Shown: positions 50,495 through 61,113 of the stretch, piece by piece
Layout of the letters: the number at the start of each line of letters is the position of its first letter
Position numbering within the stretch: position 1 is the first letter of the stretch
DNA from: Numida meleagris
Lineage: Eukaryota; Chordata; Aves; Galliformes; Numididae
Length of the DNA stretch: 64,000 nucleotides
Assembly (NCBI RefSeq): GCF_002078875.1
Contig: NC_034424.1
Span: 7,032,201 to 7,096,200, forward strand
Direction of reading: 5' to 3'
Translations under genes and position numbers: made by a program
The notes under the pieces: generated by a model
What the model was told of the DNA's origin: nothing
What the model saw: the letters and a program-made list of their open reading frames with translations, nothing else
The model's database searches: none

Positions 50495-50643
50495 GTGCAC
50501 AGGGAGTGGTGGATTTCCATCCCTGGGGGTGCTCCAGAACCATGGAGAAGTGGCAGTGAGGGACACGGTCAGCGGGCATGGTAGGATGGGTTGGGCTTGG
50601 GGATCTGTGAGGGCTTTTCCAACCTCCATGATCCTGTGATTTT
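50495..50643 (+). mobile_element. CR1 LINE 3' end
   Basis: Forward CR1: CAGGGAGTGGTGGATTTCC, GGGTGCTCCAGAACCATGG, AGTGGCAGTGAGGGACACGG, GGGCTTTTCCAACC and ATGATCCTGTGAT. Same subtype as the copies at 30050 and 53920. Confidence 0.9.
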
Positions 50644-52359
50644 GCAGAGATGCTCCCAGCCCCAGCATGGCCGCTGCCTCTTTCCCCTGCCCAGCTCACA
50701 GCACAGTGGGCACTACTGGGGAGCTCAAGCGAGGGGCATGGAGGTCCCTTTGTTTCCTAAGGGCACAACTGGCCAAAGGAGTCAGTGATGGGAATGCACG
50801 GGGTGGGGGAGGCGGGCGATGGGAGAGCTTGGGGCTGGATGTGACCCAGACCTGGGGAACAGATGCAACTCATAACGTTAATGAGGTTTTTTTTTCTTCC
50901 TCCCCAAAGGCGCTGCGCTCCTGAGAACCGGGGGCTTTCTATCCCATGGCAACACCAAGCGGGGAAAAAATGGGCCTGGCTTTTATTTCATTTTTTTTGT
51001 CCTTTACAGGAATCGCAGGCAAACAAAAGCCCTGAACAGATTTATCATTTTTCTTTCTCCCCCACCCCCTCCTTTTCTTTCCTTTTATATTTTTTTAAAA
51101 TAGGGTTAGAGCAAGATGGATGGTTCCCCAGGCCCGTGGAATGAGCAGATAGAGGCAGCCCTGTCGGCTCTGGCATCCCATTAAGCCAAGCTGCGGGAGG
51201 AGGCCACCGTCGCACTTATTACATTTGCCCCCACCCGGACCCCAAATATCAACCCTGGTGTGGGGTGCCCCCAGCTCGGCCGCCTGCGCCCCACGTTGCC
51301 CAGTGCCACGCGCACCCCCACCCCACTCTGTCCCCCACATCAGCACAGGAATCGCTTCTTGCATCCCTCGGTGTCAGCCCACCCCGATTCGTCACTGACG
51401 GGTGACAAGCGTTGTGTGGCTCGGTGTGGCTTTGGGGGGGTAACCGGGGGGGGGCTCGGCCAGCATCCGACCCGCTGCTGACCCGGGGCTGCTGTGCCTG
51501 GTGAAACGACAGTGAGGAAGGAGGGGAAAAAAGCAAAAATAAAAGGAAAAAGGGAGGGGGTGAAAAAATAAAACCAACCCCATCGTGTTCATGAGCCCGT
51601 GAACCATGCGCTCCTGTGGGGGGGGGTTTGGCAGTAGTGAACAGGGGCACCCGGCTGCCCCATCCCCGCCGCCCGCTTCCTTCGCACGGATATTTCCACT
51701 TTAATACTTAACAAGGATTTAAAACCCTTCAGCAGCCGGAGTTTGTTGGCAGCGATAAATTTTGAATAGCTTATAAATAATGGAGGCAGGGTGGTGCCTC
51801 CGGCCGGGAGAAGGGGCCAGGCCCCACCTGCCATCAGGACGGGGCGAGGAGGGTCCCTGGCACGCGCCGCTCGGTGACGATGGCATCGCAGCGCGCGGCC
51901 AAGCACGGCCACGCTGCTCCGCGCCTCCTGGTCGTGATCACCCAGCATGCAAGAATCACGGGGTGGAATTATGGATGGACTGAGAAACGCGTGCAGTCTC
52001 CTCGTATACGCACGTATATAGAGGGAAATATAGAGAGCTGTGCACAGCCGCAAGCACGCGCGCTTGCATGCATCTCTATGGGTCAAATTGCCCACCTCTC
52101 CTTGACCTCCCCCCCACGCCTGGCTGCTGTTGAACCCACGTCCCACCCCACGTGCTGCAGATGCAGCTGGCACCCCTGCAGGCAGCAGCTCCTGCAGTGC
52201 ACCTCGCACGCTGCTCCGCACTTCGGGGCCGGGGGGGGGATTTGGGAAAAGGGCTGGAAGAGATGATTTCATCCCCGCGAGAACCGGCGAGTGTTTGTGC
52301 GCGCCGCAGGGGTGCATGCAATGTCTGCTCTCTGCTTTTCCCTGGCACCTTGTAGCGAG
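50644..52359. other. Intergenic DNA with GC- and CpG-rich patches, no gene seen
   Basis: A pyrimidine-rich tract lies at about 51046-51098 and a purine-rich tract at about 51511-51577. G runs occur at about 51434, 51447 and 51617. CpG-dense patches lie at about 51855-51930 and 52200-52320. The 242-codon minus-strand frame at 51589-52317 has no recognisable domain. A cryptic promoter cannot be excluded but has no exon to go with it. Confidence 0.5.
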
Positions 52360-52560
52360 TCGCTAATTAGGTTATAGCACCGCTCTGGCTTAATTTCCAT
52401 GCACCAACGTCCAATAAATGTGTATGGAGTTTGTATGTGTGCCTGTAGTATATAAAAGCTATAGGAAAATGGCCAGACTTCACTACATTAATTCATAAAG
52501 CAGGTCATTCTTGTCTGGCCCTTTACCTCACTTGTTATTTCTATTTATTAGTAATATTGA
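52360..52560. promoter_or_regulatory. AT-rich island with CCAAT and TATA motifs; candidate regulatory element
   Basis: The GC-rich flank switches abruptly to complex AT-rich sequence. CCAAT lies at 52411-52415 and a consensus-like TATATAAAAG at 52449-52458, about 35 bases apart on the + strand. No known gene follows. It may be a conserved enhancer or a promoter of a non-coding RNA; both are inferences from composition and motifs. Confidence 0.3.
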
Positions 52561-53919
52561 TGTTTCAACCAGGGATCAGGACCCCATCGAGCCAGCTTTA
52601 ATAACAGAAAAGATTTAGCAGGAGAGAGCCTCGTAACGAACCAATAATCACAACACCAGCCCTCACGTAGTGCAGCTCACAAACAGCATTGTTATTTGTG
52701 CAATGTTTTATTTTGTATTTCACTTCTGTAGCGAGCCCAGCACCTCCCACTGCACCAGTTTGCCCATGCAAAGGCTTTGTCAAGGCTGAAAATGCCATGA
52801 ACGAGTGTTGGCTTTGGAGGGCCAATAGCTCGGGCTGGTACCCATGGTGTAAGCGGGGGATGCCAAGGGGTTTGCTCTGCACGTGGGTGGATTCTGCACA
52901 CAGATGGGTTCCCCGCTCTGCTCCCGTCTCCCCTTCATAGGGCTTTCAAGGCAGCTCTTTGTAATGCCTTCTTCTGCCGAAGCTGCAGCACACGATGGAG
53001 AAGACTGAGCAGCAGCAGAGTGCTGGATGAAGCAGGGGGTGGTGCGGGATGGGGGGATCCCACTGGGCTGTGAGTGATTGGGCAACGCACGCCCCAAGGG
53101 CTGGCGCTGGGCTGCTGCCGGCGCAGCGGAGGCATTTGGGCTGCATTAAGGAACGATCACACACTGTGAATGCCAAAACTAATTTCTCAATCAGAACCAC
53201 TTGGGAGCCGTACAAAGCCCAGGACCACATCTAAACCAACTTCAGATTCGTCGCCTGCTGAGACATTGAACACGAGCCAGTCCTCAGCTCCGAGCCAGGA
53301 TACACTTAGTGAGGGTTTGTCTGGCAAGAGCCTCTGGAACTATTGATCCATGAGAAAAAGTGATCAAGGGAAGAACAACTGTCCTGGTTATTGCCTTACC
53401 GTGTTCTCTACCAGCTGCAAATCTTCACCAGCAGAGACAACGTGAGAAGAGCTGCACGGCATCCTTCCTTCTTGTAAACTCTGCTTTGTTTCTGAAAGCC
53501 CAGTGCAAAGCTGGAGCTCCTCCAGCACCGGGAATGGTGCAAGGTGGGGAGAATCTGGGATCAAACATCACCTTAATGGGGAAAAAGGCATTACAAGTGA
53601 AGCAAGGAGTGCTGGTGGATCTCCTGTCAGGCAGGAGCCTGCATGGATGGTGCTACCTCTGGATTTATACTCCAGTAATTTCTGTATTTCTGTAATTTCT
53701 TAAATTGCGTTTAAGATGATAATATTTCCTAGAACATGGTGAACAGATTAACTGCACGCTACAGGCGGGATCCAAAACTGCTTCGAGCAGCATTAAAACC
53801 AGATGTTCCCAAAGAGCCAAGGGAAAATGTTACCTGCGCTGCTCGCCAGCCAAGGGGCGAACTGCCTGCACCCTTTGTAGCAGCGCTGCTTTTTCTGGGG
53901 TCATGGAAAACTATTGGAG
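52561..53919. other. Intergenic DNA, no gene seen
   Basis: No repeats or coding exons recognised. Confidence 0.6.
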
Positions 53920-54056
53920 CAGGCTGTGCAGGGAGGGCTGGAGGTGCCCCAGAACCACGGAGATGTGGCACTGTGGGATGCGGTCGGTGGGCATGGCGGG
54001 GCGGGTTGGGGTTGGAGATCTGAGAGGGCTTTTCCAGCCTTAACGATTCTGTGATG
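53920..54056 (+). mobile_element. CR1 LINE 3' end
   Basis: Forward CR1: GGAGGTGCCCCAGAACC, GGAGATGTGGCACTGTGGGA, GGGTTGGGGTTGGAGATC, GGGCTTTTCCAGCC and ACGATTCTGTGATG. A short copy of the GATGTGGCACTG subtype. Confidence 0.9.
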
Positions 54057-55034
54057 CTACGAGTAGCACCAGGACATGACGCGCAGCAACGTGGGGCACC
54101 CCCACACCACAATCCTGGCAACGTGTGCTCCACCAGATCCCCTCATGTCCCCGCTGTGTGCTGCCTGTCACCATGCACAGGGGCACAGGGACGGCACGGC
54201 CGGGAGCAGCAGCCCGACCTACATCAGTGCAGCCCGGGGCCTCGCTGCTGAGCATCCTCCTGCAGACACAGTGCTCAATTTGAAGGCAGCAGATCGGCGT
54301 GGGGTGGGATGCTGTCCCAGCCTCCACCTGCATTGCTCCGGCTGCCTCCGAGCGCGCTTGCCGCTGCATATCACCGCACAGGCTCCATTAACAAATCAAA
54401 TTGCCTCAGATGTGCTCCTCATTATATTTCAGGCCTTACGCGTCATTATTTCATTTAAAAGATGGCGTTTGTTTTCCCTTCCCCGATGCCGCGTCCCTAA
54501 AATCTCATTAGGAGATCATCGCTCGTTACGTAGCGCGGCTCAACGCAACGTGCCGGGGGTGCCAGCCCCACCAAAAGGCGGGGGGGGGGAGGGGGTTTAA
54601 TGAAGAGCCATTGGATTAGGAGTGCCAAGGCTCATTTAGGAGGAGAGGACCGGACTGTGGATGCTGACAGCACCGTAATGCCAATCCCCCTCGGAGCATC
54701 CAAAGAATCGGCCTAAATGGATTAACGTGAGGATGGAGAAGAAACGACTTCAGTTGTTTCCCTAATTCAATTCCATTTATTTTTATACGGCGTCTTCACG
54801 CAAAGCATCTCCCAGCTGCTTCATCCAGAAGAGGAATAATACAGAATCACCGCTCTGGCACGGCTCTCACCAGTGCTGGCATCGCGGCGGGAGGGAGGAA
54901 CACAAGTGCTGGCCTTGAGGATTTGATTTCCCAAATCATCAGGAAATCATATGCCATTTTTTTCTCTTCTTTTTCCGATTCCAATATTAGTAATTTCCCT
55001 AGGCTTTCCTCAAACCATCGCTGTAATATACTGA
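54057..55034. other. Intergenic DNA, no gene seen
   Basis: A G-rich run near 54579-54596 is the only notable feature. Confidence 0.6.
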
Positions 55035-55172
55035 GGCTGATTCTAATCTCACGCTGCTTTTATGGCACTGTAATTCCGATCTCACACTGGTTTTATACTG
55101 GTGCAGCCCCACTTATTTCAACTGAGTAAATTCCTGATTTATGTCGGTGCAAACGACGGCAGAAATGGGCCC
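55035..55172. mobile_element. Old palindromic (MITE-like) amniote repeat, degenerate
   Basis: The segment reads like a decayed copy of palindromic repeats common in turtles, crocodilians and birds. It has the words GCTGATTCTAATCTCAC, CACTGGTTTTATACTGGTG, CCACTTATTTCAACTGAGTAA, TCCTGATTTATGTCGGTGC and a GGGCCC end. In such families CACTGGTGTAA-like and TTTACACCAGTG-like blocks face each other around a TTGATTTCAA-like centre. Recognition is from memory of the pattern, not a database match. Confidence 0.5.
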
Positions 55173-56220
55173 ACAGCTCTCCCTGGAGCAAAGCCTGCCT
55201 CCCACCAGGGTGAGGAAGAGGAAGATCAGCCCGTTTGCAGTGCAAATGGTGCAGAAAACTGCTGTCGCATTACACCCGGACCCTCACGTTGCAACGCGCT
55301 TTTGCTTTCTTCTATAAAATGCACTTTGTTGTCAAAGTTGGAAACCCGCAGCAGGTCACTGAGAAGCGACGCGTGGCTCTGCTGGGTGTCAGCGGGGACC
55401 GAGCCGCTTGCTGCCCTCACCCTTCTCTCTTCCTCAGCCCCACCTCCATTCCGTTGCTGCTTGGAGGATGTTTCGTTGCCTTGATTTATTCTCTGTGATG
55501 TGAAGGGATGCAGCGGGCATCCTGATACCTGCCCTGGAGGCTGCGCCTGACCAGCGCAGTGCTGGTGTTGGGGATGGTTCCACAAGCCCCCTGCAGACCC
55601 CACCAAAGCAAGACCGTGATTGCTGCATCCACCTGAGCAAGCTACGTCCTCTCTTGCTTATGCTAAGGGAGGAAAAATAGGAGCTGTTGTAACCAACGGC
55701 TGTGGGTGGAGTGATTTTCCACATTCGTTTGCTCTCAGGAAAGAACAGGACCAAGATGGGAGAGGAAGGCATGCTGATAGTGAGGAGGGATGAGGACCTT
55801 TGCTGCGTGTCACTGCTTGGGTGCTGGTCCCTCACAATGGGGGTCCCTGAGCTCCCACCCATGGTGCAATACCCAGCCGTTGTGTGTCTGTGTGATGCTC
55901 AGACAGCAAGAAGGTGAGGCTCGCTGGTATCAGCTCTCCTGTGGGGCTGGGCAAAGCCATGCTCGCTGATGACTCTTTGCTGTTGCAAAGGAGGGAATAA
56001 CCTTGAGCAGGCACTGGACGAAACCTCCCCTTTGCACCCAGCATGGCAGCACTGAGCCCTATTCCATGCAGAGGAGGAAACCCTGGCCCCACGCCCCCCA
56101 GCAGAACACCCCCAGCCCCAGGCCCCAGCAGTAATCTGATAGAACCCGAGGGCAGTTTGGGGTGGGGGGGGGGAGGGGAGGCATTGAAAGAAGAGGCACT
56201 GAAAGTACACTTCCTTCAGC
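55173..56220. other. Intergenic DNA, no gene seen
   Basis: Nothing recognised beyond a G-rich run near 56160-56175. Confidence 0.6.
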
Positions 56221-56470
56221 ACATTGCTGGGGAGACCATTAGGAAAACCACTAGATTATTTTTCACATTCTTCAGCGCAAAACTACTGCGTTTTATGACC
56301 ACTATCAATAACAGCTATCATATTACTAATGCTACAGTTGCCACATATATAATATTTAAATCACATTTGTGGCTGACAGAGACCTATGGATATTCTCGAT
56401 CCCAACAGGCTATTACAGTTCATATCGTGTCTGTCATATAAATATTATGAATCATTTCCCACTATCTTTA
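56221..56470. other. AT-rich repeat-free island; candidate conserved non-coding element
   Basis: About 250 bases of AT-rich, non-repetitive sequence with TATCAATAA, TATTACTAATG and ATATAATATTTAAATCAC words, sharply bounded on the left by a G-rich run. It lies about 4.7 kb upstream of the RXRA start codon, making it one of the better-placed enhancer candidates. Confidence 0.35.
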
Positions 56471-59400
56471 TGGGGGCTACACTGACATCGTCAAAAAGGC
56501 TCTGGGCCGGATACTAGCTGCATATTTATATACACCTTATGTATATGTATGTGAATGGAGGGAGATTTATTCAACAATCACCAGTAATAAATGCCTGTGA
56601 TAAAGCATATTATCTTCACCCTTCATTTGCAAAGTGTTTTGTATGCAGGGACGGGGGGAAGGCCCTGGTAGTGGCTGGGTCACATCCTCAAGCTCTGGGG
56701 CAAGGCTTTGTGGTGAGGTTGCTCACAGCTGGCACAGCCCAATTGCAGCCCCAGTTGGGGGAAGGGGACCTCAGCTGGTGGCCAGCCCTGGGCCATGTGC
56801 TGCTGGCTTACACCAGGTGAGGATCTGGCTCGTGTCCCACCTGCAGGATGGGTGATGCTCGATGTGTGCTCCCCAGGGAGCTGTAAGTCTCATAGTTCAC
56901 GTCCTGCACTTTTTCTTCCATCAGTTAATGGATCGGTTTCTGTGGCTTCCTTGGCAGTCAGGCTCTGGTCTGGGTGATGAGATGAAGTACATCTCCAGGT
57001 GTTGTAAAAGGCAGAACTAGACTTCCCCTCTACAGAATCTTCTTGCAAAGCAATTAATTAAACCACCGTCCCTGCAAATCGGGTGAGACATGTTCAACCC
57101 AATCCACCAGCAAAGCACAAGAGGAAGAACCTCCCCACCATCACTCAAACCAGACCCAGACTACAGCCCAGGTGCCCCAAGACCTCCTCCCCAAACCTGT
57201 GTCAGCTGCAGGAACGCTTCATTAAGGCCGTCTCCACGTGCAGAGACAGACAAGAACAAGTGCAGCTTTATGGCTGGGAAGTGGGGAGGTCTCTAATAAG
57301 CATTTAATGTCCTGCTCTGAAGGAGCTGAAAGTGCAGCGCAGTGCCTCTGACTGCACAGTGCTTTATCCGAGCAGTTTCCAATGAGGGGATGGAGGCAGC
57401 AGCGTCTCTGCCTGTCCCTGGCGTGGGAATGCAGCTCTCCAGCTCCAGCAGATCAAATAAATCATGTGCATTTCACTTCATAAACAAACATCATCAGCTT
57501 GTTAAATGCTGCTGGGGAAAAAGCACCAAACAAAGCAGGGGATTTGAATCTCCAGCGCTGAAGAAATGCTTTGTGCCTTTGAGTTTTTGTTGGTCTGCGT
57601 GTGCTCGGAGGGGGTTCCACCTTCTGCAGCTCTTTGGGTTTGTGAGGATGGGCCTGGATGGGGATGGACTGCACCCTCTCCAGGCTCTGGGGTTCTTGCA
57701 CGGTGCTGCTGCTTCTGCCTCATCTCTGGGAGCTGTAAGAGTGTCTGGATGACACTGGGAAAAAAGCAACATGGGAACGTGAGCCCGTGGGAACAAGAGG
57801 TAGGTTCTGTCCTACAAAAGGGAGGTCCCGGCCTACACACAGTTATCCCAGGCAGAAAACACCCCGTGGTGTGCAGACACCACAGCAGCTTCTAATTCTC
57901 TTGGGAGAGGCAGGAGCAGAGCCCCTGCTCGGTGCTGGACCCGATGCCAAGTTCCCACCTGCGTGCAGCCTCAGGTCTCAGCCCCACGGAGCGACTCTGT
58001 GCTCTGCCCACAAGCACCTACGTCCCTCGGCCCCAAACAGCTCAAGCACACGTGGGGACAGCAGCGTGAGAGCGTGGGGATGGAGGGAGAACTGCCTACC
58101 CGACTGAATATGGGGCATCCCTTCGCCAAACCCAGCTGGGACTGAGTGATGGAGTCACCGATGAGGACAGGGAGGCCCCGCATCATCCCATCACGTAGAA
58201 CCGCCTTCCTTCGGGCCTCACATTTGAAGGAATTCGCGTTGCCCAAGAGCAGAGGGAACGAGAAGCGCACGAGGCTTCCCATACAGCTCTCCAGGATGGG
58301 GGAGGACCTCCAGGTCCTTGCATCCAGCAGAGGGACAAGCCAACGACCTGCAGCGTCCACCTCTCCCCTCCGTGGCTTCGGCTCTTTGCGAGCAAGTGCA
58401 CAGCTGAAGCCAGGCAGAGCTCGTTAGATGAATGGAGCATTAAAGAACTGAGGGGAGGTGGGTGGGGGAAAAAGGAGGTTTGTAACATCACAGAAATATT
58501 CTCGCTACCTTCTGGCATCTTCAGGAGACGGGAAATGTGGGACTGCATCCAGCTGTCTTCTCTGGGGCAAAATTCCTTTGGCTTCTGTGGGAGGTTTTAC
58601 CCAAATAAGGACTGCAGGATCAGACCTGTTATTGTCACTGCAATTAACATTTAGATCCACATCTAACACAAACTGTTACAGGCTGGTTAGGGAGAAATTT
58701 AATTTGCTCTAAAGAGCTTGATGAGAGAGGAGCATGAAATGTCCCAGTTACGGTAATTCCTTGGGTTCGAATTGACAGAAGTGGATTTTTGGCCCCGGAT
58801 CAAACGCTGCCGAGAGCTCTGCAGCCATCAGTGCCAGCAGGCAGGTGTCCCCAAGACCTGCGACTTTTGCCATGCCAACCCACCCATATTTTGGCCCTTT
58901 CTAACACCCCCAATTTTCTCTTATATCCTTACGTAGTATTTCCTTTCCTTTTTTTTTTTTTTTATTCTCCTTTGCTCCCAGGAGTTAATGCAACGCGGCC
59001 TTAAAAACTGACTTGGAGATGAAACTTGGCATTTCAGGTCCCAGCCCGGGAGCAAACGAAGTTACCAGTTATAAACAGGCTCCAAAATCTGTTTGGACAT
59101 GCAGAAATTACAGGAGCAGAGGATAAGGAGGATCCAAGGCGCTTCCTTTGGCTTTAACTTCTGCAGCTCCGCGTGACGGCGAGGCAAGATGGATCCTCTC
59201 TCGGTGTTCCTCTTGCTGCAATTAAAGCCGACGAGCTGCAGCGCAATGCTCGTGCTGGGAGAGGGCAGGGGTCCTGCGCTGGGAGCAGGAGGGAAAGCCA
59301 AGAGGAAAGGCAGGGATAGCCCTGTGGGATGCACGTGGGAGCGGGGAGGAATGGGACGCTGGGGCCTCTGCGATGCGTGTTGCGATAGCGCAGTGATAGC

Positions 59401-59865
59401 TATGGGATAGGCTGATAAGAGCACGCAGGTGATAGACCGGGATATGGCAGCGGGGAGAGATAAGGGAGAGCGTTTTTACAGGGGGAGGTGCTAGGGTGCT
59501 AACGTTTATGGCACCGGGAGCTTTGCCAATTAAAGAATAATCCGGGGCTGATAAGAGGCTCGGGAGCGCTGGGGATCCGTCACCCAGCGAGGTGATGGCG
59601 GTGGCAGCGTGTCCCCTGGGTGTCACCCACAGACCCCAGCCCATGCCCGGGGGGAGGTGGGATACAACCACTGGGCTGAGCTGGGGGTGTGTGCACAGAG
59701 AGGTGTTTGCTGGGCCTCAGTGATGGGAACCCAAAGGAATCACGTCCTGAAGGCCACAGGGGCGCAACGACTGGGGAGCAGAGATTGGTTTTGGGGGGGG
59801 CGGTTCCCCCTGGGTTTCGCAGGTGCCCCCACCACCTACAGGCACATCCCTCCTTGCCAGCAATC
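56471..59865. other. RXRA upstream flank, no gene seen
   Basis: Non-coding DNA; a 15-base T run lies at 58949-58963. Frames of 110-150 codons on both strands (e.g. 59222-59671 minus) overlap each other and carry no domain. Confidence 0.6.
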
Positions 59866-60183
59866 TTTTTTTTTTTTTTAATTTTAATTTTTAATTTTAA
59901 TGTTTAATTTTAATTTTTAATTTTCCTTTCTTCCCCTGTCGCTTTTAGTTTTTCCTTTTTTCCCCACCTTTTTGTCTTCCTGACACTATTTTTTTCCTTT
60001 CTCACAAATCAATTTTTTTTAAATTTCCTTTTCCCCACACCACTTTTTCCTCTTCCCCCCCACTTCCTCTTCTAATCTTTTCTTCCTCCCTTTTCACCCC
60101 CAATTTTTCCTTTCTCCCCCACCCCCTCCAATTCCCCCTTTTTCCCACATCACTTTTCATCAACCCCAATTTCCCCCATTTTT
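59866..60183. repeat. T-rich and polypyrimidine low-complexity tract
   Basis: Fourteen T, then a TTTTTAATTTTAA-type AT block to about 59925, then about 255 bases almost entirely C and T, running into the assembly gap. The opposite strand is purine-rich. Such tracts can adopt triplex structures and are hard to sequence, which may explain the gap. Confidence 0.9.
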
Positions 60184-60710
60184 NNNNNNNNNNNNNNNNN
60201 NNNNNNNNNNNNNNNNNNNNNNNNNNNNNNNNNNNNNNNNNNNNNNNNNNNNNNNNNNNNNNNNNNNNNNNNNNNNNNNNNNNNNNNNNNNNNNNNNNNN
60301 NNNNNNNNNNNNNNNNNNNNNNNNNNNNNNNNNNNNNNNNNNNNNNNNNNNNNNNNNNNNNNNNNNNNNNNNNNNNNNNNNNNNNNNNNNNNNNNNNNNN
60401 NNNNNNNNNNNNNNNNNNNNNNNNNNNNNNNNNNNNNNNNNNNNNNNNNNNNNNNNNNNNNNNNNNNNNNNNNNNNNNNNNNNNNNNNNNNNNNNNNNNN
60501 NNNNNNNNNNNNNNNNNNNNNNNNNNNNNNNNNNNNNNNNNNNNNNNNNNNNNNNNNNNNNNNNNNNNNNNNNNNNNNNNNNNNNNNNNNNNNNNNNNNN
60601 NNNNNNNNNNNNNNNNNNNNNNNNNNNNNNNNNNNNNNNNNNNNNNNNNNNNNNNNNNNNNNNNNNNNNNNNNNNNNNNNNNNNNNNNNNNNNNNNNNNN
60701 NNNNNNNNNN
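60184..60710. other. Assembly gap (527 N)
   Basis: Unresolved bases. The position, directly upstream of the RXRA leader and inside a CpG island, means the core promoter and transcription start are probably missing. The true gap length may differ. Confidence 0.99.
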
Positions 60711-60816
60711 GCACGGGCCCCGCGCGGCGCCTGCTCGCGGAGTTACATTGTTGGGAGTTTGCACAACTCGCGGCTGCGCGCCCTGCGCTGCGCGGGGCCG
60801 CCGTGCGGGCCGAGCC

Positions 60817-60970
60817 TTCCCCTCCCTCCTCCTCCTCCTCCTCCTCCTTTTCGCCCTCCTCCTCCTCCTCCTCTCCCTCCTCCCCTTGGGTGGTTTTCTT
60901 TTTTTTTTTTCTCCCCTCCCTCCCTTCCCCCTCCCTCTCCCCTTTCGCTTTGATTTCGCTCTCCTCCTCC
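60817..60970. repeat. (CTC)n / polypyrimidine tract in the RXRA leader
   Basis: Two blocks of CTC trinucleotides, a T run at 60900-60910 and further CCCTCC repeats. It lies about 100 bases to the right of the gap, mirroring the C/T-rich tract on the other side. Confidence 0.9.
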
Positions 60971-61030
60971 CCTCTGCGTGTGTGTGTGTGTTTTTCGCCG
61001 CCGCCGCCGCTCTCCACCGAGCCCCTTGGC

Positions 61031-61039
61031 ATGAGTTAA
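61031..61039 (+). promoter_or_regulatory. Two-codon upstream ORF (Met-Ser-stop)
   Basis: ATG AGT TAA lies 9 bases before the RXRA start codon and in the same frame. Its context has G at -3 but A at +4, moderate for initiation, while the RXRA start has G at both -3 and +4. The in-frame TAA also rules out an N-terminal extension of RXRA from this exon. As I recall it, human RXRA mRNA carries a similar ATGAGTTAG just before its start, which would make this conserved. A two-codon uORF this close to the main start probably lowers translation, with RXRA reached by leaky scanning. Confidence 0.7.
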
Positions 61040-61048
61040 GCACCAGCG

Positions 61049-61076
61049 ATGGACACCAAACACTTCCTGCCACTGG
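61049..61076 (+). CDS. RXRA: Retinoid X receptor alpha, first coding exon (partial gene)
   Basis: Encodes MDTKHFLPL plus the first base (G) of a split codon, ending at a consensus donor GTGAGT (61077-61082). Nine residues is short, but this is the characteristic start of vertebrate RXRA, whose first coding exon holds only the extreme N-terminus of the A/B domain. The DNA-binding zinc fingers and ligand-binding domain must lie in exons beyond the window. RXRA is a nuclear receptor for 9-cis retinoic acid and the obligate partner of RAR, VDR, TR, PPAR and LXR, binding AGGTCA-type repeats in chromatin. The start is supported by a good Kozak context, an in-frame stop just upstream (61037-61039), the CpG island and the donor. 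If the next residue is Asp as in mammals, the following exon should begin AY. Reading on past the donor gives a low-complexity intronic frame, which is not the protein. Confidence 0.93.
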
Positions 61077-61113
61077 GTGAGTTGGGTTCCGAGCGGCTGC
61101 TTCGTTCCTACAG

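Larger units (their letters stand above)
60711..61048 (+). other. RXRA 5' leader (visible part)
   Basis: Up to 338 bases precede the start codon; how much is transcribed is unknown because the transcription start may lie here or in the gap. It holds (CTC)n and polypyrimidine blocks at 60817-60970, a (GT)n run at 60978-60991 and CGC repeats at 60996-61010. The only ATG before the RXRA start is that of the two-codon upstream ORF at 61031. Confidence 0.65.

Noticed and set aside
52092..52108. Second DR5 (minus strand AGGTCA, 5 bases, AGGTGG)
   Set aside because: One half-site departs from RGKTCA at two core positions and there is no surrounding cluster.
51589..52317. 242-codon minus-strand open frame in CpG-rich DNA
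   Set aside because: No domain, frames on the opposite strand overlap it, and the GC content explains its length.
58324..58336. CTCF-like core CCAGCAGAGGGAC
   Set aside because: It lacks the strongly preferred GGC ending and a single weak match in 64 kb is expected by chance.
1..60183. U6atac snRNA gene, which in mammals lies between WDR5 and RXRA
   Set aside because: I looked by eye for its conserved 5' and stem-loop words on the + strand and did not find them; a covariance-model search would be needed to exclude a divergent copy. It may lie further upstream.
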